Part shown: positions 50,879 to 58,137 of the stretch, piece by piece
Position numbering within the stretch: the stretch's first letter is position 1
Layout: the number at the start of each line of letters is the position of its first letter
Source: JACCYX01 sp964610045
GTDB lineage: Bacteria > Chloroflexota > Chloroflexia > Thermomicrobiales > UBA6265
DNA: 64,000 bases
Reading direction: 5' to 3'
Assembly: GCA_964610045.1 (NCBI GenBank)
Contig: CAZSUN010000007.1
Span: 9,834-73,833 of the forward strand
The notes under the pieces: model-generated
What the model was told of the DNA's origin: nothing
Database searches by the model: none
What the model saw: only the letters and a program-made list of their open reading frames with translations
Position numbers and translations under genes: made by a program

Positions 50879-52119
50879 CCGCGTTGGCCCCGGCGCCCGT
50901 TGAGGATCTGTCGCCAGCAGGTATCGCCGCGTCCTGGCACGGTCGGGGAGCGGTGGTGGTGGTCGATCTCGATGCCTACGCGACCAACATCCGGGCCATC
51001 CGCGACCTGGTGCAACCTGCCGTGCGCCTGCTTGCAGTGGTCAAGGCCAACGCCTACGGGCATGGCGCTGTTCCGATCGCACGGGTTGCACTGGAATCCG
51101 GAGTGGAGGCCCTTGGTGTCGCCACGGTCGATGAAGGCGCGCAACTTCGAGCTGCCGGAATCGACGCCCCGATCCTCGTCTTCGGCGCGATCGGCCGTCA
51201 TGAACGAGCCCGTGCCATCGGACTCGCTCTCGAACTGGTCGTCACCAGCATGGAATTCGCGCGGGGACTCGCCTCTGAGGCGAAAGCGATTCTTCACAAG
51301 GGAACCGTTCCGGTTCACCTCAAGATCGATTCCGGCATGAACCGGTTCGGTGTCGATCCGGACGACGCCGTCGCGGTGGCGAAGGAGATCGTCGCGCACC
51401 CGGAACTTCGCCTGGCTGGCCTCATGACACATCAGGCGTCTGCCGATGCCGAACTGCCGGATCCTGCCCTGGGCCAGGAGTCGGCATTCGACGCCGCCAT
51501 CGCCAGCCTTGCCGACGCCGGCATCGAGATTCCGATGCAACACATGGCGAACAGCGCCACCATCCTGCGATTTCCGGAAATGCACCGCGGACAGGTGCGG
51601 GCGGGGATCATGACCTACGGCCTGAATCCGGATCCAGCCTGGCCTGCCCCAGATCCCATGCGTCCCATTGCCACCATCCACGCCCGCCTGATGCGAGTGT
51701 TCGATATCGAGCCAGGCGAAGTGGTCGGCTATGGCGGTACCTATTCACCGGAACGCCGGGAACGCGCCGGACTCGTCCCACTCGGCTATGCCGACGGCTA
51801 CCGCCGAGACTTCTCGAATCGGGGTTGGATGGCGGTGCAGGGCCAGCGTGCGGACATCGTCGGGCGGGTAAGCATGGATCAGTGCGTGATTCGCTTGCCA
51901 GACGACATCAGTGCTCGCGAGGGTGATCCGGTCGTTGTCGTCGGCGACGGCACATGCCAAACTGCCGGTGCTCCCACCTTCAACGACCTCGCCAGCCTGA
52001 TCGGTACCATTCCCTACGAACTTACCTGCGGCCTCGCCCCCCGCCTGCCTCGCCTCTATCGACGCCACGGCCATCTCGTCGGCATCGCCGATCTCTTCGG
52101 CTACCGCGACTTGACATAG
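50875..52119 (+). CDS. alr: Alanine racemase
   Basis: A 414-residue PLP enzyme that supplies D-alanine for peptidoglycan. The PLP lysine is K57 in LAVVKANAYGHGA and the opposite catalytic tyrosine lies in GEVVGYGGTYSPERR. HLKIDSGMNRFGVDPDD, HMANSATIL, AGIMTYGLNP and GRVSMDQCVI are all typical. The N-terminus has about 20 extra residues before the barrel. Last gene of the tgt-acpS-nnrD-CBS-alr run and followed by a strong terminator. Confidence 0.95.
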   Translation: MTALAPAPVEDLSPAGIAASWHGRGAVVVVDLDAYATNIRAIRDLVQPAVRLLAVVKANAYGHGAVPIARVALESGVEALGVATVDEGAQLRAAGIDAPILVFGAIGRHERARAIGLALELVVTSMEFARGLASEAKAILHKGTVPVHLKIDSGMNRFGVDPDDAVAVAKEIVAHPELRLAGLMTHQASADAELPDPALGQESAFDAAIASLADAGIEIPMQHMANSATILRFPEMHRGQVRAGIMTYGLNPDPAWPAPDPMRPIATIHARLMRVFDIEPGEVVGYGGTYSPERRERAGLVPLGYADGYRRDFSNRGWMAVQGQRADIVGRVSMDQCVIRLPDDISAREGDPVVVVGDGTCQTAGAPTFNDLASLIGTIPYELTCGLAPRLPRLYRRHGHLVGIADLFGYRDLT

Positions 52120-52210
52120 TACTCATAGTCGAATCTCTCGCGCCTCGCACCACGGCCACCACAGGGGAGGACCAGGGCATGGTTCCACCTTCCTGGGTGG
52201 AAACTCACAT

Positions 52211-52271
52211 GGGTAGGTACGTCGGATCGTTGCCGAATCACCCTCCGGAGGGTGATTCGGCATTCCTACCC
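52211..52271. terminator. Very strong hairpin after alr
   Basis: TGCCGAATCACCCTCC and GGAGGGTGATTCGGCA form a perfect 16-base-arm palindrome (52231-52262) with no separate loop. A second outer pair, GGGTAGG (52211-52217) and CCTACCC (52265-52271), encloses it. Confidence 0.8.
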
Positions 52272-52399
52272 TTGGGAGCTGGTTGGAAGGGGCAGAGGCT
52301 CACTCCCGGACAGTTTGTCCGCAACCCCAATTCTGTCACTCCGAACTTGTCGAAACATCCCTGGGTGCAGTGGAGCGGTGTGGAACGCGAGCGCGTCCT

Positions 52400-52461
52400 C
52401 CCCGAAAAACGGGCCGACACATACTCGCTGACGCTCGCTGGTCGGCCCCTCCAAACGACCG
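52400..52461 (-). repeat. Palindromic intergenic element, copy 9 (long form, inverted)
   Basis: GGGCCGAC (52411-52418) and GTCGGCCC (52441-52448) enclose a centre with CGCTGACGCTCGCTG. Read in reverse complement it repeats 45654-45714 with about five differences, including one extra G and a T/G change in the TGTAGGG part. Confidence 0.75.
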
Positions 52462-52702
52462 AATGGGCGCTCTGCCACGAACTGTCCGGGCGTAGGTGGT
52501 CAGGGGGATTGATCAGCGCCGCGTGTCCTCCCGGACCACGCACGGCCCGGACCTGAATCCCTCGCCCATCGGCTTCACACATCTCCGCCAGACACCAAAA
52601 CGGCTGGCGAGATCACTCACCAGCCGCTCTGCTCCATCCGGATTGTTCCGCGCCGAAACCAGCCGGCTTCCCCAACCAGCCGTTCCGGGGTCTGCTGGCC
52701 GC

Positions 52703-53221
52703 CTAAAATTCGCTGGCGACCCGCTTCAGGTTCTCGATATCCCGCCGCACCACGAACGTGCGTCCACTCATGTCGTCGCGCACGTAGCTGAGCGAACGAT
52801 CGTCCATCCACCGGTAGATGGTAGGACGCGTCACCCCCAATTGCTGTGCGGCATTGCCGATGCTGACGAGTTCGCTCGGTTCGTACGCGCGGTACTTCGC
52901 CAGGGCCAGCATTCGGCCCAGGTCGGTATCCCAGAACGCGCGCGGCACCGAATAGTCGTCGGCGGCCGCAGGCCAAAAGAGTAACTGGAGCACGGAGTCG
53001 ATCGCCTCCAGCACCAATTCCTTTGGCTCCCTGGACTGACCACGGGCCAGACGGGCGAGGCGAAGGAGATCCTGGCCCAACGGACCGCTGCGAAGCTGCT
53101 CCAGCGTCAACGCCCGGAACGACTCAGGATAGAGCTGAGTCACCAACCGGTGATGATGGCTGTATACCAGCTGCAGCGCGTTGTCCATGACCTCCTGGTA
53201 GTCTCGAGGCTCGGACTCCAC
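52703..53221 (-). CDS. Orphan DNA-binding protein with C-terminal MerR/excisionase-type HTH
   Basis: A 172-residue protein. About residues 118-165 form an excisionase-like winged HTH: SIGNAAQQLGVTRPTIYRWM followed by DDRSLSYVRDDMSGRTFVVR, the wing. The N-terminal 115 residues are helical with acidic and hydrophobic character (YQEVMDNALQLVYSHHHRLV, LRLARLARGQSREP) and match no family I can name. GTG 53219-53221 has AAAGGAG ahead. A consensus-like promoter and TGTAC repeats sit right upstream, suggesting autoregulation. No neighbour gene gives a pathway context. Confidence 0.8.
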   Translation of the reverse strand: MESEPRDYQEVMDNALQLVYSHHHRLVTQLYPESFRALTLEQLRSGPLGQDLLRLARLARGQSREPKELVLEAIDSVLQLLFWPAAADDYSVPRAFWDTDLGRMLALAKYRAYEPSELVSIGNAAQQLGVTRPTIYRWMDDRSLSYVRDDMSGRTFVVRRDIENLKRVASEF

Positions 53222-53295
53222 GATGACTCCTTTCGGACCGGTAAAGGCTCAACACACCCACATCGAGTCACATCGAACGGTGAGGTCACGACGGA

Positions 53296-53351
53296 CTGTA
53301 CGGTCGGATTGTACGTCCCCCCGAATCGGCATGTCAATGCTGTTCGTACAG
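53296..53351. promoter_or_regulatory. TGTAC operator boxes at the HTH promoter
   Basis: CTGTACG (53296-53302) and CGTACAG (53345-53351) are an exact inverted pair, and a third TGTACG (53310-53315) overlaps the -10 box. The outer boxes lie at about the start point and about 50 bases upstream. Binding by the encoded HTH protein is inferred. Confidence 0.5.
53308..53337 (-). promoter_or_regulatory. Sigma-70 promoter of the HTH gene
   Basis: On the minus strand TTGACA (53337-53332) and TACAAT (53313-53308) with an 18-base spacer, about 80 bases before the GTG start. It is the closest match to the -35 consensus that I saw in the window. Confidence 0.7.
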
Positions 53352-53706
53352 AATGACGGCCCCGCCGAATGGTTCGGACGTTGACAGCGGACACAGGTGG
53401 AGATCTGGAAACCTGGCGAGACAGTTTGATGACGCAACGTGGCGGCGCTACCCGCCTCACCGGAACGCCGAGCGAACTCACAGCGGTAGTGAAGACCTTC
53501 CGCGCCGCTCCTTCGACCCGTTGGTCATTCAACCACGAAGCGGTGCGGGAATGATCTTCCTGTTCCGGGCCATGTTCATGTCTGCATCGACCGGAAAAGA
53601 CCACTTTCTGGCGCAGGAACCAGGCGTGTAGGGCTCGTCGACGGAGCGGCGAAACAGCCTTCTCGGCCATTGCGAGAGGACGCGGGTATGGGAATCCCGG
53701 TCGGGA

Positions 53707-54078
53707 TCAGGATCCGCCGGTCGTCATCCCGCGGATCGCCAGGCCCACGATGAACAACGCCACCAGGCTGTAGATGAGCAGACCCTGCCGCGGCGCGCGA
53801 TCCCGCACATACGACCAGACGAACGGAAGGACCAATGCGGCAGTGAATCCGTAGAGCAGGTGGATCATGTCGTTGGGCCGGTCGCCGCCAACGAACAGCA
53901 CCATTCCCAACAGCCCCTGGATCACGATCAGGACCTGCCCGATCACCAGAATGCCTGCGATCGTGCCGCCAAGCACGCCGCCACGGGCGAACTCGATCAA
54001 TCCCCACAAACCAGCGACCACGAAAAAGAGGATGATCGTCGTTGCCAGCCGGTCGTGAAAGAGCAGGACCACGTCCAT
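53707..54078 (-). CDS. Small four-helix membrane protein, unknown
   Basis: A 123-residue protein with four predicted helices (LATTIILFFVVAGLWGLIEF, GTIAGILVIGQVLIVIQGLLG, MIHLLYGFTAALVLPFVWSY, LLIYSLVALFIVGLAIRG). HDRLATT near the N-terminus and DMIHLLYG are the only polar, possibly conserved pieces; a His in the second could bind haem or metal, but that is speculation. ATG 54076-54078. Function not recognised. Confidence 0.7.
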   Translation of the reverse strand: MDVVLLFHDRLATTIILFFVVAGLWGLIEFARGGVLGGTIAGILVIGQVLIVIQGLLGMVLFVGGDRPNDMIHLLYGFTAALVLPFVWSYVRDRAPRQGLLIYSLVALFIVGLAIRGMTTGGS

Positions 54079-54360
54079 CGAGTATGGGACTCCAGGAGAA
54101 ACGTCAGGGAGCGCGTGTGGATGTCAACGCGGTCGGCCAGGCGCCATGCGAGACCGCTGCGAGTATAGCGAACTCCCGGATGCGACTCTGGCACGTCCGC
54201 CACAAGCGTAGCAGCAGGTCCCCGCGAAGGTTCATTCATTTTCCGGAAAGATTATCGGCAAGCCTGGGAGCGGCACTGCTCGTCCCCGCCTTCGTTCCTG
54301 CGCTGCCAGAGCCTGGCTTTGACACTCCCATTCATCTCCACGGTCTACCCGTGATCGGTA

Positions 54361-55248
54361 TCAAACGAGTGTGTCCAGTGTCAACTGCGCCACCGGTTCG
54401 GGCGGGCTGGACGGTTGCCAGTGTTCGCTGCCCGTGGCCCCCGATGCCCGCCATACCGGACCTGGCGTTCGTCGCGGCAGCGGTGTCACCGGTGCCGCGA
54501 CATCCGCTTCCAGCAATTCCCGTACCACCGTGCCGTGGGCGACCACCGGCGTGTTGTTCGTCTCGGACAGGTGCGCCAGCCAGACGGTCGGATTGCGTCG
54601 TCCCTGGCGCAGCGTCGCTGCCAGCGATACTCCAGCGTCGCTGTTCGACAAATGCCCCTTCGATGACGCCACCCGTCGCTTCAGGTGAACCGGATACGGT
54701 CCTCGACGCAGCATCTCGACATCGTGGTTGGCTTCCAACACGACCAGATCGCTCGCCAGGATCGGCTCCGCCAACCTGTCCTGCCAGCAGCCGAGGTCAG
54801 TGAAGATCGAGACCCGCGTCTCCCCCGCTTCGATCAGGTAGCCACACGGCTCCGTCGCGTCATGATCGACTGCGATCGCCCAGACCGTCATTTCGCCAAC
54901 CACGATCGACGAATGCGTCGCGATCGGCTGCCACTGGCGATCCGGAATCATCAGGTGCCGCTTGGTTCCGGCTGTCGCCACCACCGGCACATCGAGTCCC
55001 GCCAGCCGAGGCAGCGTACTGATGTGGTCGCCGTGCTCGTGCGTGATCAGCACCGCGTCCAGATCGTCCAGTCGCCGGCCACGCTCCCGCAAGGCCCGGC
55101 CGAGCGTCCGGATACCGACGCCGCAATCAAGCAGCAGCACTTGCTGCCGGTATTCGATCACGAACGCATTGCCGGATGAGCCGCTGCCAAGCGATTGCAC
55201 GGTTACGGCATCGGGTTCGGCGGGCGTTGGGGCGAATGGAGTGGGCAT
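54361..55248 (-). CDS. MBL-fold metallo-hydrolase, YycJ/WalJ-like
   Basis: A 295-residue beta-lactamase-fold hydrolase. SLGSGSSGNAFVIEY and LLLDCGVGIRTLGRAL lead to the metal motif LITHEHGDHI (HxHxDH). FTDLGCW, VLEANHDVEML and KGHLSNSDAGVSLA provide the further ligands, and VWLAHLSETNNTP the C-terminal histidine. This layout is that of YycJ/WalJ, which affects cell-wall division control and DNA end processing in Firmicutes. No walRK genes are adjacent. ATG 55246-55248 is chosen; an ATG 15 codons upstream (55293) is equally possible. The final 45 residues are Pro-rich. Confidence 0.88.
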   Translation of the reverse strand: MPTPFAPTPAEPDAVTVQSLGSGSSGNAFVIEYRQQVLLLDCGVGIRTLGRALRERGRRLDDLDAVLITHEHGDHISTLPRLAGLDVPVVATAGTKRHLMIPDRQWQPIATHSSIVVGEMTVWAIAVDHDATEPCGYLIEAGETRVSIFTDLGCWQDRLAEPILASDLVVLEANHDVEMLRRGPYPVHLKRRVASSKGHLSNSDAGVSLAATLRQGRRNPTVWLAHLSETNNTPVVAHGTVVRELLEADVAAPVTPLPRRTPGPVWRASGATGSEHWQPSSPPEPVAQLTLDTLV

Positions 55249-55417
55249 GGAGTGGTTGAAGCCTGTCGGTATATCGAAACTTGTCTGGCACATCCTACCC
55301 TACGCCACAACCTGCGGATGTCCGCATTTCCGGCGATACGGGCAGGGAGCAGGGAGTAGAATCCCGGCAGTGTGTGAACGCGGTCCCGAACGGAGACCCC
55401 AACGCGGAAGGCCACCC

Positions 55418-56443
55418 ATGAACGACCGTGAATCCAGCGAAACCGGATGCCCGCACTGCGCCCCAGCGCGTCCCGAGACCGCCTCTAGAGGCGTCACAGC
55501 CCCAAGACCTGTGCGGTCCACAACAGTCATCCTGCCGATGGTCGAGGTTCCGGGCGGCACATTCCGGATGGGCAACCCGCGTAACGATGGGTACCCTGAC
55601 GATGGCGAATTCCCGGTGCACGAGGTCAGCGTCACGACCTTCGAGATGACCGCCACAACCATCACCAACCGGCAGTTCGGCGAATTCGTCGCCGCCACCA
55701 GCCACGTCACCGAGGCGGAACGCTTCGACTGGTCATTTGTCTTCGCCGGTCTGCTGCCCGATGTCTTTCCGGAGACCCGCGCGGTCCAGGCAGCTCCCTG
55801 GTGGCGACAGGTCTACGGCGCAACCTGGAATCACCCGGAAGGGCCGCAATCGGAACTCGCGGGCCGCGAGGACCACCCTGTCATCCATGTCTCCTGGAAC
55901 GACGCCGTCGCCTACTGCGCCTGGACCGGCACCCGTCTCCCGACCGAGGCCGAATGGGAGTTCGCGGCCCGCGGTGGCACCGAAGGCACGCCATTCTGGT
56001 GGGGGAGCGATCTCACGCCCGGCGGCAAGCACCGCATGAATGTCTGGCAGGGAACGTTCCCCAGCAAAAACACCCGCGCAGACGGTCATCTCGGAACCGC
56101 TCCGGCCGATGCCTACTCTCCGAACGCCTACGGGCTCCGCAACATGACCGGCAACGTCTGGGAGTGGTGCGCCGACTGGTTCGACCCGGCCTACTATGCG
56201 AACAGCCCGGAAAGCGATCCGGCCGGTCCCGCCCTCGGTTCCAGCAGGGTGATGCGTGGTGGTTCGTACCTCTGTCACAAGTCGTACTGCAATCGGTACC
56301 GCGTCGACTCCCGCAGCGCCTCGACGCCGGATAGTTCGACCGGCAACATCGGGTTCCGGGTGGTGCGCGACATCAAATCATTGGGCGAACGTCTCTACGA
56401 CGCTGGCGAAACTCGAGCGGTGTGTCGGGGATGCAGGCGTTGA
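55418..56443 (+). CDS. Formylglycine-generating enzyme (sulfatase-activating SUMF1 type)
   Basis: A 341-residue FGE-sulfatase domain protein. MVEVPGGTFRMGNPRNDGYPDDGE, HPVIHVSWNDAVAYCAWTG, RLPTEAEWEFAARGG, NVWEWCADWF and MRGGSYLCHKSYCNRYR occur in canonical order (each quoted in part). The copper-binding active-site cysteines are C286 and C291 in CHKSYC, as in true FGE and unlike the many SUMF paralogues that lost them. It oxidises a cysteine to formylglycine in type I sulfatases. No sulfatase is present in the window. The last 23 residues follow the usual GFRVVRD end and overlap the antisense kinase-fusion gene. Confidence 0.9.
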   Translation: MNDRESSETGCPHCAPARPETASRGVTAPRPVRSTTVILPMVEVPGGTFRMGNPRNDGYPDDGEFPVHEVSVTTFEMTATTITNRQFGEFVAATSHVTEAERFDWSFVFAGLLPDVFPETRAVQAAPWWRQVYGATWNHPEGPQSELAGREDHPVIHVSWNDAVAYCAWTGTRLPTEAEWEFAARGGTEGTPFWWGSDLTPGGKHRMNVWQGTFPSKNTRADGHLGTAPADAYSPNAYGLRNMTGNVWEWCADWFDPAYYANSPESDPAGPALGSSRVMRGGSYLCHKSYCNRYRVDSRSASTPDSSTGNIGFRVVRDIKSLGERLYDAGETRAVCRGCRR

Positions 56444-57983
56444 GAATTCCCTCGTCGGTGAGGACCGTGCACACCAGGTCCAGTGGCGCGGAATTGGCCC
56501 TGCTGGTGTCGATAAAGACGTGCGCCGCGCCGTCAGGGACGCCCGGCGGCGATTCCAGCATGTGCGCCAACTGTCGCTCGTAGACATCGATTCCGGCGTC
56601 GGACGGGTCCTTTCCCCTGGCCGCCCGGGCAGCCAACCGGCGTCGCACCTCCGTATCCATACAGGTCGTTTCCACCAGCACGAACGGAACGTCCATTGCC
56701 TTCGCCAGTTCTGCCGCCCGTTGGCGCTGCCTACCGTCGAGGAAGGTCGCATCCAGCAACACGGTCCTGCCAGCCTCAAGAAGCGTCCGCGCTTGACCGT
56801 ACAGCGCGTTGTAGGTTGCCTCGGTCCAGCGCTCGGTGTAGATGCCCGTTTCCCAGCCGCTCGTGGCACTGCCGCCCACGCCTGCGAGCTCCTTGCGGAT
56901 GCGGTCCGCTGTCAGGAGGGACACTGGCATCGCGTTGTGCAGCTGACGGGCAATGACCGATTTTCCGGTGCCACTCAACCCGGTCATGCACACCAGGGCC
57001 GGTTGCGTGGTGACCACCTGCCGCATTGCCAGGTTGAGGTAGTCAATCGCCCGGTCTGCATGGGTAAGACGATCGGGCTCTCGCAGGTTCCAGACTTTAG
57101 CCCTGACCAGCGCCCGGTGCGCCCAAAAGAACCGCAGGAGATCATCCGGGAGGTCGAATCCGGCCTGCCGGTAATGCGTGAGGAGTTGCTCCGCTTCGCC
57201 TCCGGCGCCGAGGCGGTCGAGGTCCATCAGCAGGAAAGCAAGATCGCTGGCGACATCCACACATCGCAACTCGGGACTGAACTCGACGCAGTCGAAGATA
57301 TCCAGCTGGCCGGTCTCGGTGATGCAGACGTGCTCGCAGCGGAGATCACCGTGCCCATCCCGGACCCAGCCTTGGGCCGCACGATCCGCCATCCGCCCAG
57401 GTTGGTCCGACAGGAACCGGCGCATGGCGGTTGCCACCAGGCCAAACTGGACCAGGGCCACCGGAAACACCGCGAGTTCGTCGAGATTGTCGAGCACAAC
57501 GGTGGTTACGATGTCGGAGACCTCGGAGGGAGAGCCAGGAACGATCGGGGCCACATCACGGTGGAACGGAATGAGCCGGTCCGCGAGGCGGTCTGCCAGC
57601 CGGTCCGGAACACGTCCGGCGCGTAGCCGGACATCCAGCATGGCGTCGGCGGGGAGACGGCGCATCAGGGTTGCCCACTCGATCGCATCGCCCTCACCGT
57701 CGACGGCGACGCCGTCGCCAGCTGGAACGATCGGCGTCACGCCGAGATAGACATCGTCGGTCAGGCGCCGGTTGAGCCGCACCTCCTCCTCGCAGGAATG
57801 GCGTCGCCGGGCCAGCGTCATGTGGTCCACGAAACCCAGATCAACCGGGCGCTTCACCTTCACCACCCGATCGCCGGCGAGGAATACCCAGGAAATGTGG
57901 GTTTCGATGAGTTCCACCGACTCCAGCTGCCACGGATAGGACTCCGGTTTCATGAGTGAATTCACGAAGTGGTGTGGGTTCAT
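56373..57983 (-). CDS. APH-like kinase fused to a P-loop AAA kinase domain
   Basis: A 536-residue two-domain protein. Residues 1-320 resemble the aminoglycoside phosphotransferase family: VVKVKRPVDLGFVDHMTL (ATP lysine), DGHGDLRCEHVC at 209-220 (Brenner motif) and IFDCVEF at 229-235 (metal aspartate). Residues 325-510 are a zeta-toxin/AAA_33-like kinase with Walker A GLSGTGKS at 335-342 and the lid region TCMDTEVRRRLAARAARG. Such fusions are widespread but their substrate is unknown. It is convergent with the FGE gene and overlaps it by 71 bases. Start ATG 57981-57983 gives an N-terminus matching the family. Confidence 0.88.
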   Translation of the reverse strand: MNPHHFVNSLMKPESYPWQLESVELIETHISWVFLAGDRVVKVKRPVDLGFVDHMTLARRRHSCEEEVRLNRRLTDDVYLGVTPIVPAGDGVAVDGEGDAIEWATLMRRLPADAMLDVRLRAGRVPDRLADRLADRLIPFHRDVAPIVPGSPSEVSDIVTTVVLDNLDELAVFPVALVQFGLVATAMRRFLSDQPGRMADRAAQGWVRDGHGDLRCEHVCITETGQLDIFDCVEFSPELRCVDVASDLAFLLMDLDRLGAGGEAEQLLTHYRQAGFDLPDDLLRFFWAHRALVRAKVWNLREPDRLTHADRAIDYLNLAMRQVVTTQPALVCMTGLSGTGKSVIARQLHNAMPVSLLTADRIRKELAGVGGSATSGWETGIYTERWTEATYNALYGQARTLLEAGRTVLLDATFLDGRQRQRAAELAKAMDVPFVLVETTCMDTEVRRRLAARAARGKDPSDAGIDVYERQLAHMLESPPGVPDGAAHVFIDTSRANSAPLDLVCTVLTDEGILNACIPDTPLEFRQRRRDVRPMI

Positions 57984-58137
57984 GTACCTCCTGTCCCCAT
58001 TCTGACGCGGGATGTCCTGCAGTCGCCTGAAACCGCGAATCGCGTTTCACGAAGTATCGTATGCTCCACACGGGCCGATCACGGCGTTTCGTGAGCCGGT
58101 GCTGGCCGAAGCTCGGACGTTCCACCCAGGGGGCAGT

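Larger units (their letters stand above)
52120..52702. other. Repeat-rich non-coding spacer
   Basis: No supported gene; the short frames here read through repeat copies. It contains the alr terminator (52211-52271), a second-family fragment TGTCACTCCGAACTTG (52334-52349) and a long palindromic element (52400-52461). GCGCCGCGTGTCCTCCCGG (52516-52534) repeats part of the element at 14271. Confidence 0.6.
53222..53706. other. Promoter region and non-coding spacer
   Basis: The first 130 bases hold the promoter and operator of the HTH gene. The remainder contains short frames without family signal or clear ribosome-binding sites. At 53626-53662 a partial GTGTAGGGCTCGTCGA sequence recalls the palindromic elements. 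I see no supported gene. Confidence 0.5.

Noticed and set aside
52238..52582. Short frames with GPTSERQR-type peptides, similar to one at 45641-45794
   Set aside because: They are translations of the palindromic element. The similarity between them comes from the DNA repeat, not from a protein family.
53353..53631. A 92-codon frame in the spacer right of the HTH gene
   Set aside because: No ribosome-binding site, no family signal and unusual composition; left as non-coding.
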